64,000 nt of DNA from Leifsonia sp. Root112D2. Its GTDB lineage: Bacteria; Actinomycetota; Actinomycetes; Actinomycetales; Microbacteriaceae. The notes under the pieces are model-generated. The model did not search any database. It saw only the letters and a list, made by a program, of their open reading frames with translations, and was not told where the DNA came from. The stretch is taken from assembly GCF_001424905.1 (NCBI RefSeq), contig NZ_LMCU01000002.1, positions 124,001 to 188,000 on the forward strand. The letters are read 5' to 3'. Below, one piece after another: positions 8,627 to 15,868 of this stretch; the stretch's first letter is position 1, and the number at the start of each line of letters is the position of its first letter. The position numbers and the translations under genes are program-made.

Positions 8627-9688
8627 ATGGCGTCCATCAACGAGAATCCTGAGTCGCGCAATGTGCCCACCGCCGAGTTGAATCCGCACCACGTGCAAAT
8701 CTCACGGCGACTCTACAAGGCTGCTCAGGATGCCGCGCAGACCGCGATCAACAAATATGCCAGCGAGAATGAGCAACAGCAGCTCGAGGCAGCCTTTTCT
8801 ATAGGCGCAGCTGTCGAATACCTTGGTCGCGCAGTTGTCGCATCTCACGATCCGCTACTTCTGGCGAGGCATGACTCCGTTGAGTCACAGATCATGCTCT
8901 CGCGCGCGAACACATCCGGGGCGCTTGATCCGAGGACCCTGCGGACAACTGACTCAAGCATGATCTGGGGACTGCTGCAAAAGCTCAACCCGAAGTTCGC
9001 ACCTCACGCAGGGTCGCGGGGTAAGGGCAATCCTCCCTCCCTTGTGAGCATGGTCATGGGAGTCCGGAACTCCGCTGCGCACATGGCGCTCGTGGACAAG
9101 GCTTACCTCGAAGACGCGACCAGAGCGCTCATCATTATCGTTGAGTCCCTCCACCCTTTGGAGGCCAAGCAGGAGGCCGACTTCTGGCCCCCAGACCTGA
9201 TGCCGACTATCCAGGTGCTGAAAGACGAGAACAGCACCGCAGTCGCACGCCGTTTCCAAGCCAAACTCGTCTACGCCCGTGCCCAACTCGAACGTCTTCT
9301 GAACGGAATGAACGCCGAGGAACAAGAACGGACTCAAGCGATGCTGGAGGCTCGGAGCCTCCCGCTTATGTCACTTGTCCGGCACAAGGACGTCGAGCAG
9401 ACCTGTCCCGCCTGCGCCCGGCTTGGGGTTGCGACTTACCTAATCGAAGAAGGTGAATCGGAAGGGGGATGGCAGGAGACGCGCGGCGGGTCCTATGCCC
9501 GCTCCGGCTGGAGTCGGGCGCTCTACCCGTTCGCTTCGATGTTTCGGTGTCCGGTCTGCGGCCTGCATCTGGAAGCGGAAGAGTTCACGCCTGCGGCTAT
9601 CCCAACTGAACTCGATGAAGAGTGGGAAGAGATTGACGACCCATTCATCGACTGGGAACCGGACGAGGACTACCTCCGAGGTCGGTAG
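8627..9688 (+). CDS. HEPN-motif protein with C-terminal zinc ribbon
   Basis: 353 residues from ATG 8627; an upstream in-frame GTG at 8573 is less likely. The first 200 residues are helical, with VRNSAAHMA at 146-154. This gives a perfect R147-N148-x3-H152 HEPN ribonuclease motif in a helix. A treble of cysteine pairs follows: C260-x2-C263 and C308-x2-C311 (TCPACARLG and FRCPVCGLH), enough for one zinc site that could bind nucleic acid. The tail is very acidic (EEWEEIDDP). A helical HEPN module followed by a zinc ribbon suggests an RNA-cleaving or RNA-sensing effector. Function is unproven and there is no obvious antitoxin next to it. Confidence 0.75.
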   Translation: MASINENPESRNVPTAELNPHHVQISRRLYKAAQDAAQTAINKYASENEQQQLEAAFSIGAAVEYLGRAVVASHDPLLLARHDSVESQIMLSRANTSGALDPRTLRTTDSSMIWGLLQKLNPKFAPHAGSRGKGNPPSLVSMVMGVRNSAAHMALVDKAYLEDATRALIIIVESLHPLEAKQEADFWPPDLMPTIQVLKDENSTAVARRFQAKLVYARAQLERLLNGMNAEEQERTQAMLEARSLPLMSLVRHKDVEQTCPACARLGVATYLIEEGESEGGWQETRGGSYARSGWSRALYPFASMFRCPVCGLHLEAEEFTPAAIPTELDEEWEEIDDPFIDWEPDEDYLRGR

Positions 9689-10177
9689 TCATCGCGTTAT
9701 ACGGCTGAGCCGCGTGAGCCTGATGGAAGCGCAGCGCTGCGCCCATGTAAAACGTTCCGCCCTGCCCATCGATTGGTTTCCTGTGCAGAAATAACCTTCT
9801 GCGGAGTGAGAAATCGACGTCACTCAAGCGAGCGCGATCCGCGAGCCCGCTATAACGCCGACGACCGGCTTGGCTCGGAAAGCCGAGAATCTCCGCCTCC
9901 CCATCGGAGCTCCGTGCGGAACCCAGGAAACGTGAAGTGCGTGTGCGAACCGATAACCCACTCATACGTCAGTTGCGGTTTCGCAGCATCTGCTCAATCG
10001 ACCGCTCAATCGACGACACCTCGTGTGGAATCCTCTTTGTCGCGAATTTAAACCAGAATCCGGCGTTGACGAGGAGCGCATGTGCGCACAGTGAATCGCC
10101 CTAAGTCTCTTGGAGGCCTTGATTCACCAGTTCGGCGTTTGCCAGTTGAATAATGGGCGTCTTCTTTGTCGGCAACT
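9689..10177. other. Intergenic stretch, nothing convincing
   Basis: About 490 bp between the zinc-ribbon HEPN gene and the convergent kinase gene. No frame has both a ribosome site and a recognisable product, and no repeat or hairpin stands out. It marks the right edge of the accessory island. Confidence 0.4.
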
Positions 10178-11395
10178 TCAGTGCGACTCCGTAGGTAGTC
10201 GCACTGTGACGCATCCACCACCGCCGAGGCCGTCGTTCGTTGCTTTCACCGAGCCCCGGTGCCGGGTAGCGACTTCTGCGACGAGCGCGAGTCCGAGTCC
10301 GTAGTGTCGGACCTCGGCGGATTCCGATAGCTGGGCGCGGGAAGTTGCGAATCGTTCGAAGACACGCGTCTCGGAGTCCACTGCGAAGCCGGCACCGTCG
10401 TCGCTCACCTGCACTACGACTTCTTTCCGGTCATGGAAGGTCTCGACGAGCACGCGAGCCTGAGCGTGATCGATGGCGTTGTCGACGAGCGCGACGATCA
10501 TTCGTCGTAGTGACACTTCAGCACCGGGAAGGACGACACCTCCCGTCGATGTCGACTCAATCGCCACGCCGCGCTGCTGCGCACGCACCTGCGCTGAGGC
10601 GATCACAGCAGCTGCGATGCGACCGAGATCGACGTGTTCGGTTGCCGTCTCCTGTCGTGGATCTGCCGCCGTGAGAAGGTCTTCAACGATCTCGGTCAGA
10701 GCTTTGCTGTCGTCGACGAGTTCATCCACGCCGGTGCTCACGGCAGCGGGGATCGGGGTCGCTGTGTCACGGATGCGGCGGCGAAGCAACTGCGCCCGCA
10801 TGCTGAGAAGAGTCAGCGGGGTGCGCAATTCGTGGCTGGCGTCGGCCACGAATCGTCGCTGCAATGCGAGGGCGTCAGCAAGCGGCCGCATCGCCCGTCG
10901 CGCGATAAAGACGGCGACCACCGCAGCGGCGACGGCCGCGATTATGCCCGAGACGATGAGGGCCACAAGCAGCCGGGTCAGCTCCTCATGTTGCTCACGG
11001 AGCCCGTAGGAGATCTGAACGACCTTGCCGCGCCGCTCATCGGTCTGCGTGAGGTAGCTCTGCCCGCCGGCCTCGATCGTCTCCTCTTCGGATGCCCCGC
11101 CAGCCGCCACGCGCGCGAGGGCGGCTTCGTCGGGTAGTCCATCGGGCATGTTGGGTGAGCTGTCTCTCCCCTGCTCGGATACGACTGTGATGAGCAGGTT
11201 ACGCGGCGCGTCGTGTGACGAATCGACCATGGATGCGTCAGCGAGGGTTCGTTTTGCCGTCTCCGCCTGACCCGCCGCCACCACCACGTACATAACCACG
11301 CCGAGCAGAGCGAACAGAACAAGGATGATCACCGCGAACTGGGTGGCAAGCCGTCGCGCCGCCGAACGGATCTCCCGGTCGTCGCTGGATGTCAC
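10178..11395 (-). CDS. Sensor histidine kinase of the flavin/redox operon
   Basis: 405 residues. A first membrane helix (about 20-42), an extracytoplasmic sensor loop of about 95 residues and a second helix (about 140-165) are followed by the HisKA box DASHELRTPLTLL. The ATPase domain follows, with N box LVDNAIDHA and G boxes VSDDGAGF and GLGLAL. It autophosphorylates and passes phosphate to the regulator encoded just upstream; the two genes overlap by the ATGA at 11392-11395. As the last genes of the operon with ApbE and the FMN-binding protein, the pair may sense redox state, iron or flavin and feed back on the operon. The signal is unknown. Confidence 0.92.
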   Translation of the reverse strand: MTSSDDREIRSAARRLATQFAVIILVLFALLGVVMYVVVAAGQAETAKRTLADASMVDSSHDAPRNLLITVVSEQGRDSSPNMPDGLPDEAALARVAAGGASEEETIEAGGQSYLTQTDERRGKVVQISYGLREQHEELTRLLVALIVSGIIAAVAAAVVAVFIARRAMRPLADALALQRRFVADASHELRTPLTLLSMRAQLLRRRIRDTATPIPAAVSTGVDELVDDSKALTEIVEDLLTAADPRQETATEHVDLGRIAAAVIASAQVRAQQRGVAIESTSTGGVVLPGAEVSLRRMIVALVDNAIDHAQARVLVETFHDRKEVVVQVSDDGAGFAVDSETRVFERFATSRAQLSESAEVRHYGLGLALVAEVATRHRGSVKATNDGLGGGGCVTVRLPTESH

Positions 11396-12120
11396 GATAG
11401 TGACCCCATCCGGTAGCCGAGGCCGCGGACAGTCTCGATCAGGCTCTTGCTGAACTTCTTGCGCAGATGGTGCACGTAGGTGTCGACGACACCGGGATCG
11501 TCGGCATCCGCGAACACCGAATCCAGTAACATGCCCCGCGAAAACACTTGGGTGGGCCGACGCGCGAGTTGTTCGAGGAGAGCGGATTCACGCTCGGAGA
11601 GGACGATGCGTGCACCGCTATCGAGGACGACCGTACGGTTATCCGCCTCGAACAGACCGCCGGTGAAGCGGATCGACGGCAGGGTGGATGTGCCTCGTCG
11701 CCGAAGCACGCGCAGCCGGGCGAGCAGTTCGTCCACGTCGAAGGGTTTCGTCAGGTAATCCTCGGCGCCACCATCGAGTCCCTCGACCCGGTCCGCCGGG
11801 TTTCCGAGCGCCGAGAGCACAAGCACGGGCACCGTCAGGCCGCCCTGTCTCAGGCGCCGGAGGACATCCAGCCCGTCCATCACGGGGAGTCCGCGATCGA
11901 GCACGAAAACATCGAACGGTTGGGTGAGGCTCAGGTGCAGTGCACGTTGGCCGTCCGGAGCAACGAGCACCTCATATCCTTCGGATTCGAGAAGCTCAGT
12001 GAGCATCGCGGCGAGGCGAGAGTCGTCTTCGGCTACCAGAACCCGGGGCTTCTCCTTCACAGTCGCAGTATAGGTGCGGGGCCCCTGCGCGTCTCCGCTT
12101 ACATCGGCCACGATCATCAT
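11392..12120 (-). CDS. OmpR/PhoB-type response regulator
   Basis: 242 residues from ATG 12120, whose ATGA overlaps the apbE stop. A longer frame reaching 12222 runs through apbE and is not needed. The receiver domain has the acidic pair VAEDD, the phosphorylation site DVFVLDRGLPVMDG and the conserved lysine in DYLTKPFD. The C-terminal winged helix ends VDTYVHHLRKKF and ETVRGLGYRM, typical of the OmpR family. It is partner of the kinase encoded next and is likely a DNA-binding regulator of this redox operon. Confidence 0.93.
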   Translation of the reverse strand: MMIVADVSGDAQGPRTYTATVKEKPRVLVAEDDSRLAAMLTELLESEGYEVLVAPDGQRALHLSLTQPFDVFVLDRGLPVMDGLDVLRRLRQGGLTVPVLVLSALGNPADRVEGLDGGAEDYLTKPFDVDELLARLRVLRRRGTSTLPSIRFTGGLFEADNRTVVLDSGARIVLSERESALLEQLARRPTQVFSRGMLLDSVFADADDPGVVDTYVHHLRKKFSKSLIETVRGLGYRMGSLS

Positions 12121-12869
12121 CGCGCTTTCCCGGGTTTGGCGAAGGTGAGCACGCCGGCGGTCAATACCTTGTCGCCGTCTGAGAGCCCGAGGACGCCTCG
12201 CGCACCGTGCTCGAGCGCCCATTCAACGCCCGTGGCGCCCAGGGCGAAAACAGCTGTCGCGAGCACATCCGCCGTGATGAGGTCATCGGCGACGACTGTC
12301 GCGCTGATCAGACCGGCGGCGGGCAATCCGGTCCTGCCGTCGACGATGTGTGCACCGCGCTCATACGCGCCGGAGGTGGCGACCGCCGCATCCGTGACCG
12401 CGAGAACGGCCAGCATCGCTGCCGGGTCATGGGGCGATCGCACCCCGACGTTCCACCGTGCGGTCCCGCCAGGGCTGCCGGAAACCACGACATCACCGCC
12501 GGCGTTGAGACAGAATTCGTGCAGGCCCTCTGCAACGAGGACGCCGGCCGCGCGGGCCGCAGCCCAGCCTTTGACGACGCCGTCAAGATCGAGTGCTCCT
12601 CCGGGCGTTCGGATGCGGAACGCGCCGCCGGATGCTGCGGCCGCGTCCTCCCCGATCCGGATGACCTCCCTCAACTCTGCGCTGTATTCGTCGACAGTGA
12701 GGCCGCCCCGGTTGGCGGCGCTGACTTCGCTGTCCTGCCGATACGTGCTGAATCGGCGATCGGCATCCCACAGCACCGAGAACGCCTGCGCCGCGACCCG
12801 GTGGTGATCCCCCGCATCTCTGATGTCGATCGACATCGGGATGCCCATGACCGTTTCGAGCACTCTCAC
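12117..12869 (-). CDS. apbE: FAD:protein FMN transferase (ApbE family)
   Basis: 250 residues. It transfers FMN from FAD to a Thr/Ser of target proteins in a Mg-dependent reaction. Family features are the N-terminal ETVMGIPMSI, LDLDGVVKGWAA and CLNAGGDVVVSG, and the C-terminal AHIVDGRTGLPA followed by a region for metal and flavin binding. No signal peptide is obvious, so the protein may act in the cytoplasm or lack a recognisable anchor. It overlaps the FMN-binding protein gene by 4 nt, and that protein carries the modification motif, so substrate and enzyme are encoded side by side. Confidence 0.9.
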   Translation of the reverse strand: MRVLETVMGIPMSIDIRDAGDHHRVAAQAFSVLWDADRRFSTYRQDSEVSAANRGGLTVDEYSAELREVIRIGEDAAAASGGAFRIRTPGGALDLDGVVKGWAAARAAGVLVAEGLHEFCLNAGGDVVVSGSPGGTARWNVGVRSPHDPAAMLAVLAVTDAAVATSGAYERGAHIVDGRTGLPAAGLISATVVADDLITADVLATAVFALGATGVEWALEHGARGVLGLSDGDKVLTAGVLTFAKPGKAR

Positions 12870-13369
12870 AGCTGGTCGATCGCCGACTGCACCGACTGCT
12901 TGTAGCCATCCGAGGTGTATGTGGCGCCCGAGACGGTGTCGACGTTCGCAGACTGAGAAGAGAGCACCTCCTGCTTCAAGATCGGCGCCGCTTGCTGATT
13001 GATGGACGCACTGCGACCGTCGCCGCTGGGTGCTTGCAATTCCGCCACCGCCGCGATCTTCGAACCGTCGAACGTCACCCGCACCTGGATCGGACCATAG
13101 GGGGTCTGTTCAACCGAGCCGGTGATCACCTTCCTGGCTGATGCGGTCGACGTCGATGGCGTCGAGATGGCGGGTGGTGTCGTGTTGTTTCCGGGGGCGG
13201 TAGTTGGTGCGGGCGTCGCGGCCGACGCGGATCCCGTGCTCGAGACGCTCGTCGCCGAACTCGCGGTCACCGTCTGCCCGATGCCGTAGAGACGGAGTCC
13301 GATCGTGACGCCCATTACGACGAGGATCACGGTGAACAGGATCGTGCCGCGCCACTTCTTGCGTCTCAT
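12866..13369 (-). CDS. Membrane-anchored FMN-binding domain protein (flavinylation substrate)
   Basis: 167 residues. A short basic start and one membrane helix (about 10-28) are followed by a Ser/Thr/Pro/Ala-rich linker (about 35-78) and a compact FMN-binding domain. The domain ends DTVSGATYTSDGYKQSV, which is the SGAT-type flavinylation motif in which the threonine receives FMN from ApbE. The domain is thus exposed outside the membrane and can pass electrons. Its genes upstream (flavocytochrome) and downstream (apbE) overlap by ATGA, showing strict co-expression. The likely role is an extracytosolic electron carrier for iron or another extracellular acceptor. Confidence 0.9.
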   Translation of the reverse strand: MRRKKWRGTILFTVILVVMGVTIGLRLYGIGQTVTASSATSVSSTGSASAATPAPTTAPGNNTTPPAISTPSTSTASARKVITGSVEQTPYGPIQVRVTFDGSKIAAVAELQAPSGDGRSASINQQAAPILKQEVLSSQSANVDTVSGATYTSDGYKQSVQSAIDQL

Positions 13370-14733
13370 GACATGCTCAATTCTTCTCGGTGGATGAAGC
13401 GCCGCGGCATGCGGAGCGTTCGAAGTGTCGCCTCGACCCGCTCAGCCATCCCCTCAGGGCCGCAGATGAACGCCTCCCAGTTGTGGAGATCAGGGATGAA
13501 TCGCCGCATCGCGTCCACGTCGAGCGGGTCGTATCCGAGGTCGGCTCGGCGCCCGATGACGGGTACGACAGCAAGCCCGGGCATGGCCTGCAATTCGGCG
13601 AGGAGCGCAAGGTTTTCGGCAGAATGCGCCCGGTAGAGCAGTACTGGTCGTGCGCCCCGGCCGACGAGTTCCTCCGCGAGCGCCCGGATAGGGCCGATTC
13701 CGGCGCCGCCGGCGATCAACAGGATGTGGTCGCGGCTCGCCCGGTCCGCGGTGAAGTGTCCGAACGGGCCCTCTGCAAAGACGAGAGTTCCTGGTTTGAG
13801 GTCGCGGATGAGGGTCGAGTGGTCCCCGAGCGCTCCCACCGTGATGCGCATCTGACCCCCGGCTGGAACTCGGGACACCGAATACGGGTGAGCCGTGCCC
13901 AAGTGCCCCCAGGAGAGGAAGCGGAAGATCATGAAGTTGCCGGCGCGCACTCCGAGCTCGTGGATGCGCTTGCCGGCGAACCAGACGCTCACTGTGCCTG
14001 CGTTCTCCGGCACCACCGCGACCACCCGCATCCGGTGCTGCCACGCGTCGACAGTCGGCAGCACGAACCGCCAGGTGAGCACCGCGGCTGCAGTGCCCAG
14101 GTAGAGGCCGATCCACAGCACGCGATTGATCGGGTCGTTCACAAAGTGCGTGCCCCCGCTGAGTTGATGAAGGAACGTGAGGAAGATCGCGGCGTAGGTG
14201 GAGAGGTGTATCCAGTACCAGACCTCGTATGAAAGCTTCGTGCGGATCCACCGGGCGCTGCTGAGCCCGACGGCAAGGAAGGCAATCGTGCCAATCAGAG
14301 CGGTGAGCATATCTGGATAGTTCTGAAGGAGCGACAGGAACCCGGACCACGGCAGTTTCTGGGCGAGCAGATCGACGCCGACAACCATGAACACGACGTG
14401 CGTGATGACCAAGAGAACGACGGACGCGCCGAGCGTGCGGTGCCACGCGACGAGGCGGTCGAGTCCGACAGCACGCTCGAACCATGGCACTCGTGCGATC
14501 AGCAGCACCTGCGCACACACCAGATATGCACCGAGCATTCCGCTCAGCTCACCGATTGTGGTGACCACGCTGGCCGGCGTCACGGCGAAGGATGCGGGAA
14601 CGCTCGACCACCACATGGCTAGCACGCCCATGAGCCCGAAAGTCATCACGATGCGCACGACGATGGAGCTGCGCGCGCGCGTCGCTCGGGTTCCGCGGAT
14701 GACCTCCCTGCGCGGGGCCGTGACTGCGCTCAT
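13366..14733 (-). CDS. Ferric-reductase-like transmembrane flavocytochrome
   Basis: 455 residues. The N-terminal half holds about six membrane helices with histidines placed for two hemes (HRTLG, THVVF, HLSTYAAIFLTFLHQLSGG). The C-terminal half is a ferredoxin-reductase module: FAD motif HPYSVSRVP (about 280), NAD(P)-binding LLIAGGAGIGPIRAL and the C-terminal FICGPEGM. It would move electrons from NAD(P)H across the membrane to the FMN-binding protein encoded next. First gene of the five-gene operon. The substrate (ferric iron, quinone or other) cannot be told from the sequence. Confidence 0.88.
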   Translation of the reverse strand: MSAVTAPRREVIRGTRATRARSSIVVRIVMTFGLMGVLAMWWSSVPASFAVTPASVVTTIGELSGMLGAYLVCAQVLLIARVPWFERAVGLDRLVAWHRTLGASVVLLVITHVVFMVVGVDLLAQKLPWSGFLSLLQNYPDMLTALIGTIAFLAVGLSSARWIRTKLSYEVWYWIHLSTYAAIFLTFLHQLSGGTHFVNDPINRVLWIGLYLGTAAAVLTWRFVLPTVDAWQHRMRVVAVVPENAGTVSVWFAGKRIHELGVRAGNFMIFRFLSWGHLGTAHPYSVSRVPAGGQMRITVGALGDHSTLIRDLKPGTLVFAEGPFGHFTADRASRDHILLIAGGAGIGPIRALAEELVGRGARPVLLYRAHSAENLALLAELQAMPGLAVVPVIGRRADLGYDPLDVDAMRRFIPDLHNWEAFICGPEGMAERVEATLRTLRMPRRFIHREELSMS

Positions 14734-14872
14734 CGTTCGTTCTCCATGTCACCAACGATCCCGGCTAATTCTTGACGGATTCTTACGCTGGCTGGAGAAC
14801 GGCTGTGGGTTGGCCGTCAAAGGAGCGACACGAACCAACGACCTCTCACAGTGAAGCTGATGTCGCAGATAC

Positions 14873-15298
14873 CTAGAAGCGATCGGGTTCGGGGCTAAGC
14901 GGGAACTGGCGTCCGCTTACTTCCCTGGGCGAGATCTCCACCCACACAAACTTCAGTGTCGGAATCAGCGGGCTCAATGGCAGCGCCTCGGCTTCGGCTA
15001 TCTCGGACTGTTTCTCGAGCACTCGGGCGGTGCCCTTGACCATGACGCTCCAGGCTGTATCGCTTTCGACCTGGTCCGCCTCGAGCGCGATCTTGTCGTT
15101 GATCGTCAACTCGAGCAGCTTGGTGCCTTCTGAGGTACGAATGTAGATCTTCCGGCCACGGGCGATGAAATTGACCGGGTAGATCTCGGGTTGGCCCGCG
15201 ACGCTCATCGCTATGCGGCCGAGGCTGGCGCCATCGAGGAGCCGCCAGCACTCGTCCTGGTCCAGAATGACAACCGGTGATTCATAGTCAGTCGACAT
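14873..15298 (-). CDS. PNPOx-like split-barrel flavin protein
   Basis: 141 residues. Start chosen at ATG 15298, 11 nt after GAAAGG; another ATG at 15307 is too close to that site. The fold is the pyridoxamine-5-phosphate-oxidase-like split barrel: ILDQDECWRLLDGASLGRIAMS, then YPVNFIARGRKIYIRT and GTKLLELTINDKIALEAD. These small proteins bind FMN or F420 and are recurrent members of DosR-type dormancy regulons. It lies 20 bp downstream of a universal stress protein gene and is probably co-transcribed with it from the DevR-like box at 15855. The reaction is unknown. Confidence 0.82.
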   Translation of the reverse strand: MSTDYESPVVILDQDECWRLLDGASLGRIAMSVAGQPEIYPVNFIARGRKIYIRTSEGTKLLELTINDKIALEADQVESDTAWSVMVKGTARVLEKQSEIAEAEALPLSPLIPTLKFVWVEISPREVSGRQFPLSPEPDRF

Positions 15299-15318
15299 AT
15301 CTGTCATCGCCTTTCAAC

Positions 15319-15819
15319 TCATTTTTTGTGTGGGACTTGAGGTCCATGGATGACAAGCACCGGGCAGTGCGCGTGTGCAGCGCACGCTGAGCTGACGGAG
15401 CCGAGCAGGAGGCCGACGAATCCACCATTGCCCCGACTGCCGACGATCAGCATGTCGGCGTCAGCGCTCTCCTCGATAAGTACGGCGGCTGGTGAGCCTT
15501 CTCGAACTGTCGCATCGAACCATTCAGGAGGGTTGCCGCCAAACACGGCGTCGATTGCCGCCTTGCTGATGGCTTTTGCATCCTGTTCGGGTGACCATGC
15601 GAGTGCGCCGGACCCGGCGAGCATGATCGGATAATGCCACACCGTCACCGCGTGAAGAGAACCGTTCAGTGCGGTCGCCATGGTGATGCCTCGACGCAAG
15701 GCGTCGAGCGAGGCATCGGAGCCGTCCATTCCGACCACGATGCGCGGCGACGTTGCGGGCGCGACAGCGAACGGATCGTGTTGCTCCACGGAGTGTGAGT
15801 GTGTGTCTGTCGCGTTCAT
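15319..15819 (-). CDS. Universal stress protein, single domain
   Basis: 166 residues with one Usp domain. It has the N-terminal VVGMDGSDASLDALR and the C-terminal ATP-binding G-rich loop VGSRGNGGFVGLLLGSVSSA. An N-terminal extension of about 25 residues is polar. Usp proteins bind ATP and support survival in non-growing cells. A DevR-like box ends 35 nt upstream of its start. The PNPOx-like gene follows directly. Confidence 0.9.
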   Translation of the reverse strand: MNATDTHSHSVEQHDPFAVAPATSPRIVVGMDGSDASLDALRRGITMATALNGSLHAVTVWHYPIMLAGSGALAWSPEQDAKAISKAAIDAVFGGNPPEWFDATVREGSPAAVLIEESADADMLIVGSRGNGGFVGLLLGSVSSACAAHAHCPVLVIHGPQVPHKK

Positions 15820-15854
15820 GTACTCAGCCTCGCGTCACCCGTGCCGTGAAAACA

Positions 15855-15868
15855 GGGTCGAAAGTCAC
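15855..15868 (-). promoter_or_regulatory. DevR/DosR-like operator
   Basis: GTGACTTTCGACCC on the minus strand, 35 nt upstream of the Usp start. It overlaps the TGA stop of the magnesium ATPase gene (15865-15867), so the operator doubles as the end of the upstream gene. Confidence 0.65.

Noticed and set aside
11548..12807. 419-codon plus-strand frame
   Set aside because: Antisense to the regulator and apbE genes, both with clear family motifs.
10178..14733. Membership of the flavin operon in the DevR regulon
   Set aside because: No box of the GGGACYTTCGRCMC type was found upstream of 14733, so it was kept separate.
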